The notes: a model not told the origin generated them from the sequence alone. Counted from the stretch's first letter, positions 1 through 8,015 are shown. The stretch is 43,213 nucleotides of DNA from Oscillospiraceae bacterium (GCA_015065265.1 SVQQ01000013.1:1-43213), one strand, 5' to 3'. Program-made: numbers and translations.

Positions 1-9
1 AAATAGAAA

Positions 10-40
10 GAGAGCGAACTGAACAGGTCAATTCGCTCTC
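10..40. repeat. 9-bp perfect inverted repeat (hairpin)
   Basis: GAGAGCGAA at 10-18 pairs with TTCGCTCTC at 32-40 around a 13-nt loop. No U-tract follows on the plus strand; on the minus strand the stem is followed by CTTTCTATTT. It may be a terminator for a gene outside the window. Nothing else is recognisable in 41-104. Confidence 0.5.
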
Positions 41-104
41 AAATCTACCGAAATATGGGCTTTTTCCGCTATATTTAGCTGAGTGTTGAGGACTTTGAGG
101 TGTA

Positions 105-202
105 GGTATCATCAATTTACTTATGTGCTTATGAAGGATCAGACCTCGGGGTATGGAATATTTATTGAGAATATGTTGCCTGAAACAGAAAAAGATAAAT
201 AG
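105..202 (+). pseudogene. spoIVB: Decayed 3' end of spoIVB (copy 1)
   Basis: From 119 to the TAG at 200-202 the plus strand reads TYVLMKDQTSGYGIFIENML followed by PETEKDK. This matches the extreme C-terminus of SpoIV B serine peptidase (family pattern THVxVNDPTSGYGIFIENML). Upstream of 119 the similarity fades and the same frame meets stops, so only the last 27 or so codons survive. SpoIVB is the PDZ-type signalling protease that triggers sigma-K activation in spore-formers, and its gene usually lies directly upstream of spo0A. A terminator hairpin follows at 215-262, as expected for a real gene end. The family match is from memory of the motif, not from a search. Confidence 0.75.
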
Positions 203-212
203 TATACCAAAA

Positions 213-262
213 CAGGCGTTGGCTCGATATGTGAAGAACTTTCGAGACAACGCCGCTTTTAT
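213..262 (+). terminator. Rho-independent terminator after spoIVB tail 1
   Basis: GGCGTTG (215-221) pairs with CAACGCC (248-254), extended by an inner CTCGA/TCGAG pairing, followed by GCTTTTATTTATTA. On the minus strand the same hairpin is followed by TGTTTTGG, so it could also end the convergent DeoR-type gene. Confidence 0.7.
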
Positions 263-957
263 TTATTACTAATAATTTTTTCAATTTCATCGCTGTGACA
301 AAGAGTATTTAAATATATTTTTCCAAATTTACTTGTGTCGCAAAGGAGATAACTCTTTTTGGAATTTTTAATCATTATTCTTCTCATAGAATTTTCAAGG
401 ATTGAATTATCAGAAACAATACCATCATCAGATACTCCTCGACAAGAAAAGAATGCGACATCTGCATTATATCTCATTAATGTTTTTTCGGCATCAGAAC
501 CAACGTAAGAAAATGATTCAAGTGTCATTTCACCACCTGTACAAATAGTTTTAATACCTAAAGATGCAGATTCAAGTGCAGTTTTTCCTCCGTTTGTAAT
601 CACTAAAATATTTTTAAACTGAGTAAGGTGAGGCAAAAGATGAAATGCGGTAGTAGAAGCATCAAGCATTATTACATACCCGTCTTTGATATGTAAAGAT
701 GCTTTTTGAGCTATTATCTGCTTTGATTGATTTTGTTCAAAATGACGTATAAACAGAGGAATACGTTGGTCGGGAGGATTTGTTTTAAGTGTAATGATAC
801 CTCTTTTTCTGGTTACCAGATTTTTTTCCAGAAGAAGTATAATATCTCTTCTTACAGTTGGTTCGCTTATAAAAAGTTTTTGAGAAAGCTCTTTTACAGA
901 ATGCGGCTTTTGTGCTAAAAGATTTATATATTGATTTTCGCGGTTATAGATAGACAT
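259..957 (-). CDS. DeoR/GlpR-family transcriptional repressor
   Basis: Length 232 aa, within the 230-260 aa usual for the family. Residues 10-55 form the N-terminal winged helix-turn-helix (SVKELSQKLFISEPTVRRDI), and residues 80-230 the phosphosugar-sensing domain with the typical TNGGKTALE and GGEM segments. It is divergent from the glycerol-1-phosphate dehydrogenase/FAD oxidoreductase operon. Its own promoter (TTGACA at 1030-1025, TATAAT at 1006-1001 on the minus strand, 18-bp spacer) overlaps TTGTGATT-type repeats. Repression of both directions, released by a sugar phosphate, is therefore likely. The effector is unknown. The start ATG at 957-955 has an AGAGGAG ribosome site just upstream. 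Confidence 0.88.
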   Translation of the reverse strand: MSIYNRENQYINLLAQKPHSVKELSQKLFISEPTVRRDIILLLEKNLVTRKRGIITLKTNPPDQRIPLFIRHFEQNQSKQIIAQKASLHIKDGYVIMLDASTTAFHLLPHLTQFKNILVITNGGKTALESASLGIKTICTGGEMTLESFSYVGSDAEKTLMRYNADVAFFSCRGVSDDGIVSDNSILENSMRRIMIKNSKKSYLLCDTSKFGKIYLNTLCHSDEIEKIISNK

Positions 958-980
958 TTTTTTCTCCTCTTACAATCAAA

Positions 981-1030
981 TTGTGGTCGTTATAATCACA
1001 ATTATAACCAATTTGTGATTAAATTGTCAA
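981..1030. promoter_or_regulatory. DeoR-type operator with minus-strand promoter
   Basis: Inverted half-sites AATCACAA (994-1001) and TTGTGATT (1013-1020) lie with a further TTGTGG (981-986) and an ATTGTC segment nearby. A near-consensus minus-strand promoter is interleaved: TTGACA on the complement of 1025-1030 and TATAAT on the complement of 1001-1006, 18 bp apart. One half-site occupies the spacer, so binding of the neighbouring repressor would block its own promoter. Assignment of operator to repressor is inference from position. Confidence 0.6.
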
Positions 1031-1045
1031 TATGTTTTTTAAATA

Positions 1046-1073
1046 TTGATTATTATCCGGAATAGTTTATAAT
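1046..1073 (+). promoter_or_regulatory. Promoter of the egsA-FAD oxidoreductase operon
   Basis: TTGATT (1046-1051), 16-bp spacer, perfect TATAAT (1068-1073), 40 nt upstream of the ATG at 1113. The DeoR-type operator repeats lie 25-65 bp upstream of the -35 box. Confidence 0.65.
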
Positions 1074-1112
1074 ATAAATATAAATGATATCTTTAAACAG
1101 GATGGACACTAT

Positions 1113-2414
1113 ATGTTAGAGAAAATAAGTGAAAAAAATTGTTTATGTGGCAAGGAACATAATTTTACATCAAAAGTAGTGGCAGAAAAAGGTGCAGTTA
1201 ATAAGCTTCCTGCAATACTTGATGAAATGAATCTAAAAAGTGCATTTATAATTGCTGATAAAAACACATATCAGGCAGCAGGACAAAGGGTATTGGAAAT
1301 TTTAAAAAGCACAGGCATAAAAACCCAAAAATACGTCTTTACAAAAGAAGTTTTAGAACCCGACGAAACAAATGTAGGTCTTGCTGTTATGAATTTTGAC
1401 CCGACATTCGATGTTGTAATTGGTGTGGGGTCGGGAGTCATAAATGATATAAGCAAGATAGTTTCCAATATATCGTGTAAAAAATACATAATCGTGGCGA
1501 CGGCACCTTCGATGGACGGATATGCCTCAGCGACATCATCAATGACTATGGAGGGCTTAAAAATATCGCTTAAAAGCAAGTGCGCTGATGTTATTATCGG
1601 TGATACGGATATTCTGTGCAATGCACCTACGAAAATGATGCTATCAGGATTGGGAGATATGATAGCAAAATACGTTTCAATTTGTGAGTGGAGAATTTCT
1701 AACCTGATAACAGGAGAGTATTATTGCGAAGAAGTAGCAGAGCTTGTAAGAAGCTCTTTAAAGAAATGCATTGATAACGTAGACGGACTTTTAAAACATG
1801 ATGAAAATGCAGTTAATGCTGTTTTTGAAGGCTTGGTTATCTGCGGAGCTGCAATGAAATTTGCCGGAATTTCGCGCCCGGCTTCCGGTGTTGAACACTA
1901 TTTATCACATATATGGGATATGCGTGGAGCGGAATTTAATACAGCAGTAGAGTTACACGGTATTCAATGTGCAGTGGGTACATTGATTGCGTTGAAGCTA
2001 TATGAAAAAATCAAGAATATATCTCCTGATAAAGAAAAGGCTTTAGACTATGCCAAAAGCTTTAACTATGTTGAGTGGAGCGGTGAATTAAGGAAGTTTC
2101 TTGGAAAAGGTGCTGAAAGCATGATAGCACTTGAAGAAAAAGAACAAAAATATAATTTAAAAAGTCATAAGAAACGATTAGATATAATCACTTCCCAATG
2201 GGATGAAATCATTAAAATAATAAACGACGAATTGCCGTCATCGGACACGCTTTTGGAATTGTTCCAAAAAATAGGTATGCCAAAGACAGTAAAAGATATT
2301 GGAATTGATGAAAAAATCGTGCCTCTGACATTTAAAGCGGCAAAGGATATAAGAGATAAGTATGTTTTACCAAGGCTTTGCTGGGACTTGGGAATTTTGG
2401 ATGAAATAATGTAA
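1113..2414 (+). CDS. egsA: sn-glycerol-1-phosphate dehydrogenase-like protein (AraM/EgsA family)
   Basis: 433 aa iron-type alcohol-dehydrogenase-fold protein. The NAD-binding GVGSGVIND is at 104-112 and APSMDGYAS at 131-139. The expected metal-ligand positions are D182 (GLGD), H262 (GVEHYLSH) and H282 (ELHG), with the spacing usual for the GldA/EgsA superfamily. EgsA reduces dihydroxyacetone phosphate to sn-glycerol-1-phosphate; AraM proteins of this family occur in arabinose and other sugar operons. Here it is first in an operon with two FAD-dependent oxidoreductases under a DeoR-type repressor, which points to catabolism rather than lipid synthesis. Family assignment is firm; the true substrate is uncertain. 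Confidence 0.85.
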   Translation: MLEKISEKNCLCGKEHNFTSKVVAEKGAVNKLPAILDEMNLKSAFIIADKNTYQAAGQRVLEILKSTGIKTQKYVFTKEVLEPDETNVGLAVMNFDPTFDVVIGVGSGVINDISKIVSNISCKKYIIVATAPSMDGYASATSSMTMEGLKISLKSKCADVIIGDTDILCNAPTKMMLSGLGDMIAKYVSICEWRISNLITGEYYCEEVAELVRSSLKKCIDNVDGLLKHDENAVNAVFEGLVICGAAMKFAGISRPASGVEHYLSHIWDMRGAEFNTAVELHGIQCAVGTLIALKLYEKIKNISPDKEKALDYAKSFNYVEWSGELRKFLGKGAESMIALEEKEQKYNLKSHKKRLDIITSQWDEIIKIINDELPSSDTLLELFQKIGMPKTVKDIGIDEKIVPLTFKAAKDIRDKYVLPRLCWDLGILDEIM

Positions 2415-2432
2415 AAAGAGGAAACAGATAAT

Positions 2433-3791
2433 ATGAGTGAACAATTCAAAAAAACAGAAATTTGTGTTATTGGCGGAGGTCCTGCCGGTGTATGTGCGGC
2501 AATATCTGCCGCGCGTATGGGCATAAAAACTATGCTTATAGAACAGGGCGGATTTTGCGGTGGAATGGCAACAATGGGGCTTGTGGGACCTTTTATGACC
2601 TGTTATGATGCAAAAGGCGAAAAAATGATAATTCGTGGCATCTTTGAAGAAATAGTCAATCGGATGGTGGAGAAAGGTTATGCCATACATCCTTCGGAAG
2701 TTATGGGTGGAACAGCATTCACATCCTGGATCAAAATCGGACATGACCATGTGACTCCCTTTGAAGCGGAGGGACTGAAGCTTGTTCTTGATAGTATGCT
2801 TGAAGAGGCGGGTGTGGAAATATTGTATCACACAAGCTTTATTGAACCCATATTAAAAGAAAATACTATTGTGGGTGTTTCGGTTTCTTCCAAAGCAGGT
2901 ATTGAGACAATATATGCGGATGTTGTGATTGACTGTACAGGTGACGGTGACGTTGCCGCACGATGCGGTGTTCCTTATGAAAAAGGAAATGAAGAACTGG
3001 GACAGATCCAGCCTGCAACGATGTTTTTCCATATTTGCAATGTGGATACAGACGCAGTTGAGGCAGACATACAGAGAAATAAGGATAACTTCTACCGCAA
3101 GGACGGAGTGAATTACCGTTCGCTTCATTGGAGAGTTTCGGAGGCTCGTGAAAATGGCGACTGGACATTAGACAGGGTGAGTATAGGCATTTTCAGAATG
3201 CCACAGAAGGATGAATGGTGTGTTAATACCTCAAGAATTATGGGTGTTGATAGTACCGATAATAAAAGTCTCACTATGGCAGAAATAGAAGGCAGAAAAC
3301 AAGCAGATGAAATTATGAGGTTTTTCAGAAAATACGTTCCCGGCTGTGAAAATGCCAAGCTTAAGTCCACTGCCTCACATATAGGAATTAGGGAAAGCAG
3401 ACATATAAAGGGTGAATACCGACTTACAGCAGAAGATTTACTCGAATCAAAGGTGCCGGGAGACAGTATTTTCCTTGCTGCAAACTCGGTGGACGTGCAT
3501 GGTAGATTTGGTCCTAAAAGCAATGAATACATTACTATAAAAGGCGATTATTACGGTGTGCCATATCGATCTCTTGTTCCGGTTAAAATTGACCAGCTGT
3601 TGATGGCCGGACGGTGCATAAGTGCTGATTCCACAGCGGCAGGAGCAGTTCGTGTCATGCCTCCCTGCATGGCGATGGGACAAGCAGCAGGAATAGCGGC
3701 AGCGCTGTCAATTCAAAATAAATGTACAGTCAGAAACTGCGATACCGATTTAATTCGCAGTACACTGAAGGAATATGGAGCATATTTATAA
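2433..3791 (+). CDS. FAD-dependent oxidoreductase (FAD_oxidored family)
   Basis: 452 aa. The dinucleotide-binding GGGPAG motif follows the first beta strand (residues 11-19) and leads into AARMGIKTMLIEQ. A GGFCGGMAT segment follows at 39-47. The C-terminal AGRCISADSTAAGAVRVMPP and AMGQAAGIAAAL segments are characteristic of this FAD family. No signal peptide, so cytoplasmic. It follows the dehydrogenase by 18 nt with an AAGAGGA ribosome site, and is paralogous to the next gene. Members of this family are common in carbohydrate-degradation clusters but mostly lack a defined reaction. Oxidation of a sugar or polyol is inference. Confidence 0.85.
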   Translation: MSEQFKKTEICVIGGGPAGVCAAISAARMGIKTMLIEQGGFCGGMATMGLVGPFMTCYDAKGEKMIIRGIFEEIVNRMVEKGYAIHPSEVMGGTAFTSWIKIGHDHVTPFEAEGLKLVLDSMLEEAGVEILYHTSFIEPILKENTIVGVSVSSKAGIETIYADVVIDCTGDGDVAARCGVPYEKGNEELGQIQPATMFFHICNVDTDAVEADIQRNKDNFYRKDGVNYRSLHWRVSEARENGDWTLDRVSIGIFRMPQKDEWCVNTSRIMGVDSTDNKSLTMAEIEGRKQADEIMRFFRKYVPGCENAKLKSTASHIGIRESRHIKGEYRLTAEDLLESKVPGDSIFLAANSVDVHGRFGPKSNEYITIKGDYYGVPYRSLVPVKIDQLLMAGRCISADSTAAGAVRVMPPCMAMGQAAGIAAALSIQNKCTVRNCDTDLIRSTLKEYGAYL

Positions 3792-3830
3792 AACAGCAAG
3801 TATAATATTAAACAAATAACGGAGAAAAAT

Positions 3831-5639
3831 ATGAAATCAACATTCAAAACTATTGAGCATAAATGTGATTTATGTATAGTTGGCGGTGGACTTTCCGGAA
3901 CTATAGCCGCTCTTTCGGCAGCTCGTCACGGGATAAAGGTCGTACTTATACAGGACCGTCCTGTATTAGGTGGAAACTGTTCATCAGAAATTCGTATGTG
4001 GGTACGCGGTGCAAAGGGGTATTGGAACAGAGAAACAGGAATACTTGCAGAATTTGAAGAAGAAAATATATACCGTAACCCTTTGCTTGCTCCTACGGTT
4101 TGGGACAGTGTGCTTTTTGGAAAGGTTAAGGAAAATAAGAATATAACTCTTCTGTTAAATACCTCCTGCCTTGATGCAGAATGTGAAAACAACGAAATAA
4201 AAAACATTACTGCCTGGCAACTTACTACATATACATATCATAAAGTTTACGCTGAGATTTTTGCGGATTGTTCCGGTGACAGTGTGCTTGCACCTTTGAC
4301 AGGAGCAAAATACAGACTGGGAAGAGAAGCAAAAAATGAGTATAATGAGAAGTTTGGTCCTGATATAGCGGACAGAAAAACAATGGGAATGAGTTGTCTT
4401 ATCCAGGCAAGAGAAACAGACAAGCCTGTTAAGTTTATTCCGCCTGAATGGGCAAACGTTTATCCGACAGACGATGATTTTGCCTATATTCCGTATATTG
4501 AAGGACAACATATTACAATGCGTGACCATAAAATCGGAACCAGTGGCTGCAATTTGTGGTGGATGGAGCTTGGCGGTGACTCAGGCGAACCTATAGAGGT
4601 TACCGAAGAAACAAGAGACGAGCTTTTAAAAGTAGCCTTTGGTATATGGGATCACCTTAAAAACAGAGGTGACCATGGCTATGAAAACTGGGAACTTGAA
4701 TGGGTGGGCTTTTTGCCGGGCAAAAGAGAATCTGTAAGATACGTAGGTGAACACGTTCTTACACAGCATGACATTGAAAGCGAAGGAAAATTCGATGACG
4801 TAGTCGCCTATGGCGGATGGCCTATGGATGATCACAACCCAAAGGGAATGTTAGCAAATTCGCCCAAAGACAGTCCGTCAATTATGTGGCCTGCACCGTC
4901 ACCTTACGGAATACCTTACAGATGCCTTTATTCTGCAAATATAAAAAATCTCATGTTTGCCGGCAGAAACATCAGCGCAACTCATGCGGCAATTAGTTCA
5001 ACAAGAGTTATGGCAACCTGCTCACTTTTGGGGCAGGCAGTAGGCACTGCGGCATCGATATGCTGCAAAAACAACTTAACTCCCGAAGAATTAAAGGATG
5101 AATACATCGCATTACTTCAAAAGAAGCTTATGGATGACGGTGTGTTTATTCCGTTTATAACAAGACCTATAAGCAGTATTACAACAAAAGCAAGCATTAA
5201 CCTTTCAGAGACTGATAAAGAAGTGCTATTCAACGGTATTGAAAGGCCAAGATTCAAAAATGATGAGGGAAACAAAATTCAGCTTAACAAAGGTGACAGC
5301 ATTGAATTTGTATATGACACACAAGAGCATATTGACACCTTACGAATTCAATTTGATCTTGACTACAAAAGGGAGTCTGTTTCTCCCAATAGGAAAATGC
5401 AATGGTTCGCACAAAAACTTCATCAAGGTCTCGACTTTGTACCAATGAAGGTTGCAAACACAATTGTAAGAGATTTTGAAGTATATGCTGACGGTGAATT
5501 AATCTATAAAGACAGCAACAACTATCATTCGCTGGTAAAAGTAAAAATTGATAAAGATATCAAAAAAATATCTGTAAAATTTAACGACACGTGGGGTGCA
5601 GAAAAAATCAATCTTTTCGCCTGCGATTTTATTGGATAA
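3831..5639 (+). CDS. FAD-dependent oxidoreductase with C-terminal beta-sandwich extension
   Basis: 602 aa. FAD-binding CIVGGGLSGT at 15-24, PVLGGNCSSEIRMW at 44-57, and AGRNISATHAAISSTRVMAT plus LGQAVGTAAS near 380-415, which match the FAD_oxidored family. It is about 150 aa longer than its upstream paralogue. Residues 465-600 form a beta-rich extension that resembles a galactose-binding/discoidin-type sandwich, plausibly for substrate recognition. Third gene of the operon, 39 nt after the previous one, with a GGAG ribosome site. The stop lies only about 30 nt before the second spoIVB fragment. Confidence 0.85.
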   Translation: MKSTFKTIEHKCDLCIVGGGLSGTIAALSAARHGIKVVLIQDRPVLGGNCSSEIRMWVRGAKGYWNRETGILAEFEEENIYRNPLLAPTVWDSVLFGKVKENKNITLLLNTSCLDAECENNEIKNITAWQLTTYTYHKVYAEIFADCSGDSVLAPLTGAKYRLGREAKNEYNEKFGPDIADRKTMGMSCLIQARETDKPVKFIPPEWANVYPTDDDFAYIPYIEGQHITMRDHKIGTSGCNLWWMELGGDSGEPIEVTEETRDELLKVAFGIWDHLKNRGDHGYENWELEWVGFLPGKRESVRYVGEHVLTQHDIESEGKFDDVVAYGGWPMDDHNPKGMLANSPKDSPSIMWPAPSPYGIPYRCLYSANIKNLMFAGRNISATHAAISSTRVMATCSLLGQAVGTAASICCKNNLTPEELKDEYIALLQKKLMDDGVFIPFITRPISSITTKASINLSETDKEVLFNGIERPRFKNDEGNKIQLNKGDSIEFVYDTQEHIDTLRIQFDLDYKRESVSPNRKMQWFAQKLHQGLDFVPMKVANTIVRDFEVYADGELIYKDSNNYHSLVKVKIDKDIKKISVKFNDTWGAEKINLFACDFIG

Positions 5640-5644
5640 AAATT

Positions 5645-5667
5645 TGTTGTCCCCCCTATTGACAACA
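5645..5667. repeat. 7-bp inverted repeat after the FAD oxidoreductase gene
   Basis: TGTTGTC (5645-5651) and GACAACA (5661-5667) around a C-rich 9-nt loop. No T-tract follows, so a terminator is not supported. It sits exactly between the operon end and the spoIVB fragment and may mark a junction. Confidence 0.35.
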
Positions 5668-5669
5668 CT

Positions 5670-5798
5670 CTTGTCAGGTAGCCCCATAGTCCAGAACGGA
5701 CGCCTTGTGGGAGCAGTCACTCACATCCTTATGCGAGACCAAACCCAAGGATACGAATATTTATCGGGAATATGCTCTCGGAGGCAGAGAAAAATTAA
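5670..5798 (+). pseudogene. spoIVB: Decayed 3' end of spoIVB (copy 2), frameshifted
   Basis: The plus strand reads LSGSPIVQNGRLVGAVTH then ILMRDQTQGY. This is the active-site-serine and C-terminal region of SpoIVB (family pattern GMSGSPIIQNGKLIGAVTH). Around 5755 one base appears to be missing: the next frame continues as IFIGNMLSEAEKN and stops at TAA 5796-5798, as in an intact SpoIVB end. Nothing of the PDZ or N-terminal part remains upstream. It shares clear peptide similarity with copy 1 (LMKDQTSGY versus LMRDQTQGY) but differs at many positions, so it is not a recent duplicate. A perfect terminator follows. Confidence 0.8.
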
Positions 5799-5800
5799 GT

Positions 5801-5840
5801 AAAAAAGCACTTGTCTGTAATTACAGACAAGTGCTTTTTT
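5801..5840. terminator. Perfect palindromic terminator after spoIVB tail 2
   Basis: Twenty bases at 5801-5820 are the exact complement of 5821-5840 (core GCACTTGTCTGTAA / TTACAGACAAGTGC), flanked by A6 and T6, giving a bidirectional terminator. It also ends the minus-strand U32-like gene, whose stop is at 5882. Confidence 0.88.
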
Positions 5841-5881
5841 AAAAATTACCAATTGGGTGATAAAAGAATGATAGTGCGATA

Positions 5882-6907
5882 CTAATATATTTTGATACTT
5901 GCATTTCTTGCGGTCTGTGTACAATAACCACATTCATCACATTTTTTGTTGCAAGAGGTGACGTGTTCAAAAAAATTGTGTGGCATAAGTGTATTGTCTA
6001 TTACCGCACCGCGCAGATCTGAAGAAAAAGAGGGCTCTGTCAAATCAAGAAGATTTCCGGGATATCGTCCTCGAACATAAGCGGCTATGACACTTCTGGC
6101 GCGCATATGCATACGTGTTGCCAACTTCATTTCACCAAATAGCGGTTCGTAAAAACCGACATCCTCGGGTCTTATCCACGTTCCGCTAAGAAAATATCCC
6201 AAAGCTTCGTCTTGCGCTTTGGATGAAATAAAACGATGGCAAGGAGAGGGAAGTCCTGACCAATCAATGTCTTTTACCGATGAAAGAGTTTCATGGGCAA
6301 CAAGATTGTCATGGAAACTTTGGTAGGCGCAAAAAGGCAAACAACCGCTATTTGCAAGAATAGAAATTCGTTTTCCGTGGTTTTTGCACCAAGCATGAAG
6401 TTCTTTCAGCATTTCAAAATTTCTGTTGCATTCCTTTGCCACGTAATAACCGTCAAACATTTCGGATAACTGTTCCATAGCGCGAACAGTGGCTATACGC
6501 ATATTTACAGAAGCCATAACTTTTATTGAGTTACCGAAACGTTCTTTTATTATTTCGGCAATAAACGGGGAGGTCGTCGTAACTCCGTCTAAATCGACTT
6601 CTTCTTTCATTTTGTCGCAAAGGGCAAATACGCGCTCTTTCAATTTCTCAGATACGGCGCTTTCGCCATAGCATGCGGCATTAAAAAGGAGTGTCAGGGT
6701 TTTCCCCATTTTTTTGATTTCTCGCAATTCTGATATCTGTATTTCTTCTACAATAGAGGAGTCATCGGGTGAGCAAAGCGGAAGTCTGCCGCTTTGTTCA
6801 CTTGCAAAAGAAAAGTAAACGTTTGAGATAGCCTTGCCATAATCACGACAGATTTTTACCATGCTATCCGTTTCACAAGGCAAACGATAACCAATTGAAT
6901 ATTTCAT
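5882..6907 (-). CDS. U32-peptidase-like Fe-S TIM-barrel protein
   Basis: 341 aa, no signal peptide. The region NSGCLPFCAYQSFHDN (187-201) and a following C223 resemble the cysteine-bearing core of U32 proteins (YrrN/YrrO, UbiU/UbiV, YhbU types), which bind a 4Fe-4S cluster. The N-terminal half has alternating strands and helices consistent with a TIM barrel. An additional cluster C319-x3-C-x2-C-x2-C329 near the C-terminus is not usual for short U32 proteins and may bind another Fe-S centre. The ATG overlaps the TGA of the preceding QueG-like gene by one base (TGATG), so the two are translationally coupled. The superfamily call is fairly good; the reaction is unknown. Confidence 0.6.
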   Translation of the reverse strand: MKYSIGYRLPCETDSMVKICRDYGKAISNVYFSFASEQSGRLPLCSPDDSSIVEEIQISELREIKKMGKTLTLLFNAACYGESAVSEKLKERVFALCDKMKEEVDLDGVTTTSPFIAEIIKERFGNSIKVMASVNMRIATVRAMEQLSEMFDGYYVAKECNRNFEMLKELHAWCKNHGKRISILANSGCLPFCAYQSFHDNLVAHETLSSVKDIDWSGLPSPCHRFISSKAQDEALGYFLSGTWIRPEDVGFYEPLFGEMKLATRMHMRARSVIAAYVRGRYPGNLLDLTEPSFSSDLRGAVIDNTLMPHNFFEHVTSCNKKCDECGYCTQTARNASIKIY

Positions 6908-7920
6908 CAGTAAAGAGTCGTATCCGCGTCTTTTTCATCTAAAACGTTATCCGACGGACGCTTTGAACGATCTATCTTCCAAGGCTTTTCGGTTCGGAAG
7001 GGATTTTTGAACTTATGAGTAAGAACACCCTTCTTTTCAAGATGAATATAACACTCTCTCATACAACCGCGAGCACCCTCAAGGGCATGGTTGTGTCTCA
7101 TATATCTTACCAGACCGAAGTTCCTCTGCATCTCTCTGTCGGGAGCCTTGGTATCAAGTCCTTTTGAATCAATATCAAAGGGGTTATATTCGGGAACACC
7201 GCCACGATATGCATTGAAACAGGCATAATTGTCAAGCTTGCCAAATTCAATATGTCTACCTGCAATATCTATGTAATCGGTTTCGGTTGTGGAAATCGCT
7301 TTTCCCGAGCAAGCACGTGCACAACTCATACATCTGTCACAAATTTTACCTTCGAACAGTGGGTCGGGTTCGAGCTCAAGGTCCGTAAGCAAAGCGACAA
7401 ATCGTTGCATAGGTCCAAATTCGGGAGTCAAAAATACTTTGCTCCAACCATACTCACCAAGCCCTGCAGCAAATGCAGCAGCACGCATATCAATAAGCAC
7501 GTCGGGTGCAGGTTTCCCTTCGGAAACGGGAATAGCATTAAGGGGTGGCTGTTCCTTTCTCAAGTCATAGCCACGAGAGGGGGCATTGTTATGAAAACTG
7601 ATGTTTGGAACGGGAACCGCTTCATATCCCATATCCTCAATAAAGCAACACAGCTCTCTTAAAACAATCGGGCCGTAAACCTCGTTTATACCTGCATAGC
7701 CCATGGCTGTATAATTACAGAAATACGTTCCCTCTTCGATTCCTCGAAAATATCCGCGAGGGATACGAAAGGCTAATACTATACAGGTTTTTGCGCCGGG
7801 AAAAATATATCGGGGATCCATCTGCTTGGGCGCCCCTTCAAAACGATCCATAGATGAAAAACCGCACAAATCGGCGCCAATCTGCTTGGCATAATTTCTG
7901 ATTTCTTCCTTGTTTATCAT
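6907..7920 (-). CDS. QueG-like / reductive-dehalogenase-like 4Fe-4S protein
   Basis: 337 aa. Ferredoxin motif C194-x2-C197-x2-C200-x3-C204, with further cysteines at C234, C286 and C290 that could complete a second cluster. The region 75-180 (INEVYGP, DMGYEAVPVPN, AAGLGEYGWSK, FGPMQRFVALLTD) matches the epoxyqueuosine reductase/dehalogenase-like fold, and GLGEYGWSK fits the AGLG.iGkn segment of QueG. No Tat signal is present, unlike respiratory dehalogenases. It probably works with the co-translated U32-like protein. Its promoter is shared head-to-head with an AraC regulator. Substrate unknown. Confidence 0.7.
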   Translation of the reverse strand: MINKEEIRNYAKQIGADLCGFSSMDRFEGAPKQMDPRYIFPGAKTCIVLAFRIPRGYFRGIEEGTYFCNYTAMGYAGINEVYGPIVLRELCCFIEDMGYEAVPVPNISFHNNAPSRGYDLRKEQPPLNAIPVSEGKPAPDVLIDMRAAAFAAGLGEYGWSKVFLTPEFGPMQRFVALLTDLELEPDPLFEGKICDRCMSCARACSGKAISTTETDYIDIAGRHIEFGKLDNYACFNAYRGGVPEYNPFDIDSKGLDTKAPDREMQRNFGLVRYMRHNHALEGARGCMRECYIHLEKKGVLTHKFKNPFRTEKPWKIDRSKRPSDNVLDEKDADTTLY

Positions 7921-7945
7921 ACTTGTCTCCTTGTTTTTTTATTTT

Positions 7946-7974
7946 ATTGTATCATTATGCCTGTAACAAAACAA
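7946..7974 (-). promoter_or_regulatory. Promoter of the QueG-like/U32-like operon
   Basis: On the minus strand TTGTTT (7974-7969), 17-bp spacer, TACAAT (7951-7946), about 26 nt before the ATG at 7920, with a GGAG ribosome site in between. Confidence 0.6.
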
Positions 7975-8015
7975 TTGAATTCTTAAGCATTTTTTTATAA
8001 TTTTTGTGCATTGGC

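Noticed and set aside
2367..2831. 154-codon minus-strand open frame
   Set aside because: Antisense to the start of the FAD oxidoreductase gene; no family features.
5645..5667. Terminator of the FAD oxidoreductase operon
   Set aside because: The stem is only 7 bp and there is no T-tract; termination more likely occurs at 5801-5840.
5596..5802. 68-codon open frame as a separate gene
   Set aside because: Its first part overlaps the FAD oxidoreductase in another frame, and its second part is the frameshifted spoIVB remnant.
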